Below, in pieces: positions 63,265-64,000 of a stretch of DNA of 64,000 bases. Source of the DNA: an uncultured Clostridia bacterium (GTDB taxonomy: Bacteria; Bacillota; Clostridia; UBA1381). Numbering within the stretch: position 1 is the stretch's first letter; the number at the start of each line of letters is the position of its first letter. A program made the position numbers and the translations under genes. Under the pieces are notes generated by a model. It worked only from the letters and a program-made list of their open reading frames with translations, did not search any database and was not told the DNA's origin. Location of the stretch: positions 62,001 through 126,000 of the forward strand of contig CANRJY010000001.1 in NCBI GenBank assembly GCA_947631085.1, in the 5' to 3' direction.

Positions 63265-64000
63265 ATGAACAAACTGACAAGAAAACTGTTAAGCGGCTTG
63301 CTCTCGGTTTCGATGCTTCTCGCGGCTATTCCCGCCGTCGTATCGGCTGACGAGCCCGCGGACTCGCTGCTGTTTAACGCGACGTTCGACGAAGCCGAAA
63401 CGGGTACAGGCTCGTTTGCGGCGACAGCGGGCGGAACCGTCACCGAAAAGGGCGCTGTTTCGTATGTTGAGAGCTTCGAGGGAAACAAGGCTCTTAAAAT
63501 CGAAACAAACGCGGCGGGCAATTACCTTGAGCTGCCGAAGGGCATTTTAAACGGCAAGACCGCGGCGACATTCAGCTTTATGCTCAAGCCCGCGTCGGGC
63601 TGGCCTTTTATGACGACTCCGGTCGCTTCACAGACGTATCTCAGCGAAAAATACCTCGGTATGCTCGCGACCGACACGACTCTTACAGCCGAGCGCTACA
63701 ATAACAGCGGAACTCGTTTAAGCTCCGTTATCGCGAACGGCGACTATTCGACATGGCAGTACATAACCGTCGTATTCGAAGCGAACGGCACAAAGCTGTA
63801 TGTAAACGGCTCTCTCGCGAAGTCAGACACAGCGGCGGTCGATATCTCCGCTCTGTTCACTGCCGACGCGTCCACATGGATAGGACACGGCAACTGGGGC
63901 GACGGCGAAGGCTTCGCGGGAAGCGTTGACAATTTCAGTATCTACGGCAAGGCTCTGTCCGAAGCGGAAATAACAACTCTCGCGGCTGACGCGGAGGAAT
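63265..64000 (+). CDS. Secreted LamG-domain protein, 5' part (runs off the window)
   Basis: At least 245 residues. Signal peptide MNKLTRKLLSGLLSVSMLLA... cut near VSA-DEP, then a LamG/concanavalin-like domain (LLFNATFDEAETGTGSF ... STWQYITVVFEANGTKLYVN ... GSVDNFSIYGKALSEAEI). A catalytic part probably follows beyond the window; given its neighbour, another arabinan- or pectin-active enzyme is likely but not seen. AAGGAGAGAAAAAC precedes the ATG, 24 bases after the arabinanase stop, so they form an operon. Confidence 0.85.
   Translation, partial: MNKLTRKLLSGLLSVSMLLAAIPAVVSADEPADSLLFNATFDEAETGTGSFAATAGGTVTEKGAVSYVESFEGNKALKIETNAAGNYLELPKGILNGKTAATFSFMLKPASGWPFMTTPVASQTYLSEKYLGMLATDTTLTAERYNNSGTRLSSVIANGDYSTWQYITVVFEANGTKLYVNGSLAKSDTAAVDISALFTADASTWIGHGNWGDGEGFAGSVDNFSIYGKALSEAEITTLAADAEE

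Overview
The window looks like chromosome from an endospore-forming member of the Clostridia. It carries five sporulation or germination genes (spoIIIAA partial, spoIVA, gpr, spoIVB, spoIIM), sigma-A-type promoters with 17-base spacers, strong GGAGG ribosome sites, L31 with zinc cysteines and a spread-out cell-wall/division gene set. Short interspersed palindromic elements of a kind I associate with gut Oscillospiraceae-like genomes occur in intergenic gaps. The exact genus cannot be read from the sequence. There is no rRNA, tRNA, CRISPR array, phage or transposase gene.

Layout. 0-5 kb: spoIIIAA start, a DUF3298 lipoprotein, a palindromic MITE-like element, spoIVA, then DUF5662-cls. 5-9.6 kb: gatC-gatA-gatB-aspS, where AspRS is the short archaeal type; this is the transamidation route to Asn-tRNA (and Gln-tRNA). 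9.6-20 kb: rpmB, murA1-MBL-rlmH, guaB, dusB, rpsO-pnp with a structured S15 leader, rpmE, folC. 20-26.5 kb: BlaI/M56 regulatory pair with visible operators, then murA2-ftsQ-ftsZ. 26.5-33.4 kb: eno, an FMN reductase, hpf, a giant fused GT-C/PMT glycosyltransferase and an orphan fumarase alpha subunit. 33.4-41.6 kb: an eight-gene minus-strand operon ymfF-ymfH-chrA1-chrA2-murD-M42-M42-M42. 41.6-49.6 kb: gpr, then dprA-topA-trmFO-lipoprotein-membrane protein. 49.6-55 kb: an rRNA methyltransferase, aconitase, a mini GT2-like protein and bioY, bracketed by two inverted copies of a MITE-like repeat, then spoIVB. 55-64 kb: pcrA, ComEC-like MBL, LTA-synthase-like protein, spoIIM, and two secreted LamG proteins starting an arabinan-degradation locus (GH43 arabinanase, then a partial gene).

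Most interesting observations. (1) The middle one of three tandem M42 aminopeptidases has lost its catalytic Glu (Gln instead) and a metal-binding Asp (Gly), so it looks like a pseudo-subunit co-expressed with two intact paralogues. (2) The rpsO leader can form an H-type pseudoknot that would suit S15 autoregulation. (3) bioY has a BirA-type operator overlapping a consensus promoter. (4) A MITE end provides the stop codon of spoIVB, and spo0A, its usual neighbour, is not there. (5) A 1048-residue protein fuses a Gpi18-like and a PMT-like glycosyltransferase around a probable beta-sandwich. I see no clear defence system or unknown multi-gene machine; most of the window is core genome.
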